Shown: positions 63,190-64,000 of the stretch, one piece after another | Layout: every line of letters starts with the position of its first letter | How positions within the stretch are numbered: the stretch's first letter is position 1 | Source of the DNA: Nemophila menziesii | Taxonomy: Eukaryota; Streptophyta; Magnoliopsida; Boraginales; Hydrophyllaceae | Length of the DNA stretch: 64,000 bases | Direction of reading: 5' to 3' | Assembly (NCBI GenBank): GCA_029959085.1 | Contig: JARWIR010000002.1 | Location: forward strand, 68,006,154 to 68,070,153 | Program-made: the position numbers and the translations under genes | The notes under the pieces: generated by a model | What the model was told of the DNA's origin: nothing | The model's database searches: none | Seen by the model: only the letters and a program-made list of their open reading frames with translations

Positions 63190-64000
63190 AATACCAACCG
63201 AACCGTCCCCCACCAAACCACTCACCCCCAACAACACCACCACCGTCCTCCCTTCCATCATCACCATCAACGAACCCCCACCTTTATCACCATGCCGAGC
63301 CCCCACCCTCACCTTCATCACCATCCTCACCACGGAACCGTCACCTTCATCACCATCACCAAACTCCCCTCCCCCCACCAACTCTGGCCTCACCACCATC
63401 ATCGCCACACCCGAAGCACTCCCCACCACCAACACCCCCACCTTCATCACCATCACCAACCCTAACTTGCAGAAGAATCGGCCTTCATATCACCACCAAA
63501 TCCAGATCTGACCTTCATCTCGGAGAGCCATCTTCTTCAGAGCCAGGGACCCACCGCAGCGAGAGTACCATTCAACCTCTGGATCTCTGCCTGAAGCACT
63601 TGAAGACCAGTGAGCACGATTCGCTATCGCGATAAACCTATCGCCGCGAGAGCACCGTTCAACCTCTTGATCTCCGTCTGGAGCACTTGAAGACTGACGC
63701 CAGACTGCCATCACCACCACCAACCACCATCATCCGTTCGTGGACAAGAAAACTGCCGTCGTCGAGCACCATTCTCCACCGTCACTTTCGTCTTCAGATT
63801 TGTTCGTGGATCCAATTTGTATTTTAGTGTGGAACGTAAATGGACTTTATGGGGCCAGCCCCCATATGGATCGAGTTTGTTCACCTTTTTTTATTTTTCC
63901 TGGTTGTTGGTTATAGGCCCAGCCCCACTATTGTTTTATTGGTGATGGGCCAGGCCGATATGGAGTTGGTCTTGATGGGTTAGCCCCTTGTGTTTATTTA
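63190..64000. other. CACC-rich and GC-rich end of block A3
   Basis: Counterpart of 14211-15024: CACC/ATCACC-rich DNA, the two 49-bp repeats (63559-63607, 63646-63694) and the GGGCC/GGCCC motifs from about 63853. Open frames differ from those in A1, so none is called as coding. Confidence 0.6.

Larger units (their letters stand above)
55424..64000. repeat. Duplicated block A, copy 3 (runs off the window)
   Basis: Counterpart of 6497-15024. Differences include near loss of the (TA)n tract (59862-59884), expansion of the (CT)n tract, and an extra segment of about 65 bp at 58909-58972. Contents otherwise follow A1: minisatellite at 56480-57110, Q-like fragment at 59160-59790, gene H fragment at 60821-61764, CACC-rich segment at 63190-63500. 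Confidence 0.93.

Noticed and set aside
62986..63459. Ser-Leu and Arg-Glu open frames on both strands
   Set aside because: They read through the (CT)n run and CACC-rich DNA, and the frames are not conserved in A1.

Overview
This is plant nuclear DNA, most likely from a eudicot. It is AT-rich and gene-poor, with spliced-gene remnants that keep GT/AG intron borders, plant Copia and Gypsy LTR retrotransposons, a LINE, MITEs and long microsatellites. I see no operons, CRISPR array, rRNA or intact tRNA, and no intact protein-coding gene of recognised function. The species cannot be fixed from the sequence alone.

Layout. 1-1095: a TATA box, a plausible 5' leader and a W-box-rich promoter on the minus strand, then a GC-rich (GGGCC)n tract. 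1096-6496: the 3' LTR and pol remnant of a minus-strand Copia element, split at 4058-5591 by a Gypsy-type solo LTR with a perfect GGTAC target duplication. 6497-15605 (A1), 15606-24164 (B1) and 24165-26868 (A2, truncated) are followed, after a 20-kb interruption, by 46793-55423 (B2) and 55424-64000 (A3, running off the end). A and B are large duplicated blocks, about 97% identical by eye between copies. The B-to-A junction is the same in both places, so the window holds a damaged tandem array of a roughly 17-18 kb B+A unit.

The 20-kb interruption (26869-46792) contains, in order: a truncated Gypsy element that keeps gag, primer-binding site and 5' LTR on the minus strand; a 1.2-kb-arm inverted repeat built from an element here called Q, which also lies in B1 and B2; a copy of Q with a CACTA-type MITE inside it; a broken group I WRKY transcription-factor gene; an older, inverted copy of gene H, whose shorter fragments lie in A1 and A3; and a decayed L1-type LINE.

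Gene-like content of the repeated blocks. A carries part of gene H (a plant protein family I recognise only by its N-terminal sequence), a partial Q-like fragment, an AT-rich minisatellite and a GC-rich (CT)n/CACC-rich segment. B carries a two-exon fragment with intact splice sites in both copies (8 replacement and 3 silent differences, so no sign of purifying selection), the Q element, and a hAT-like MITE that was in place before the duplication. The window is best read as repeated segmental duplication plus transposon insertion around a few gene fragments. Nothing here is a new enzyme system. The most informative structures are the damaged B+A array, the Q inverted repeat and the WRKY remnant.
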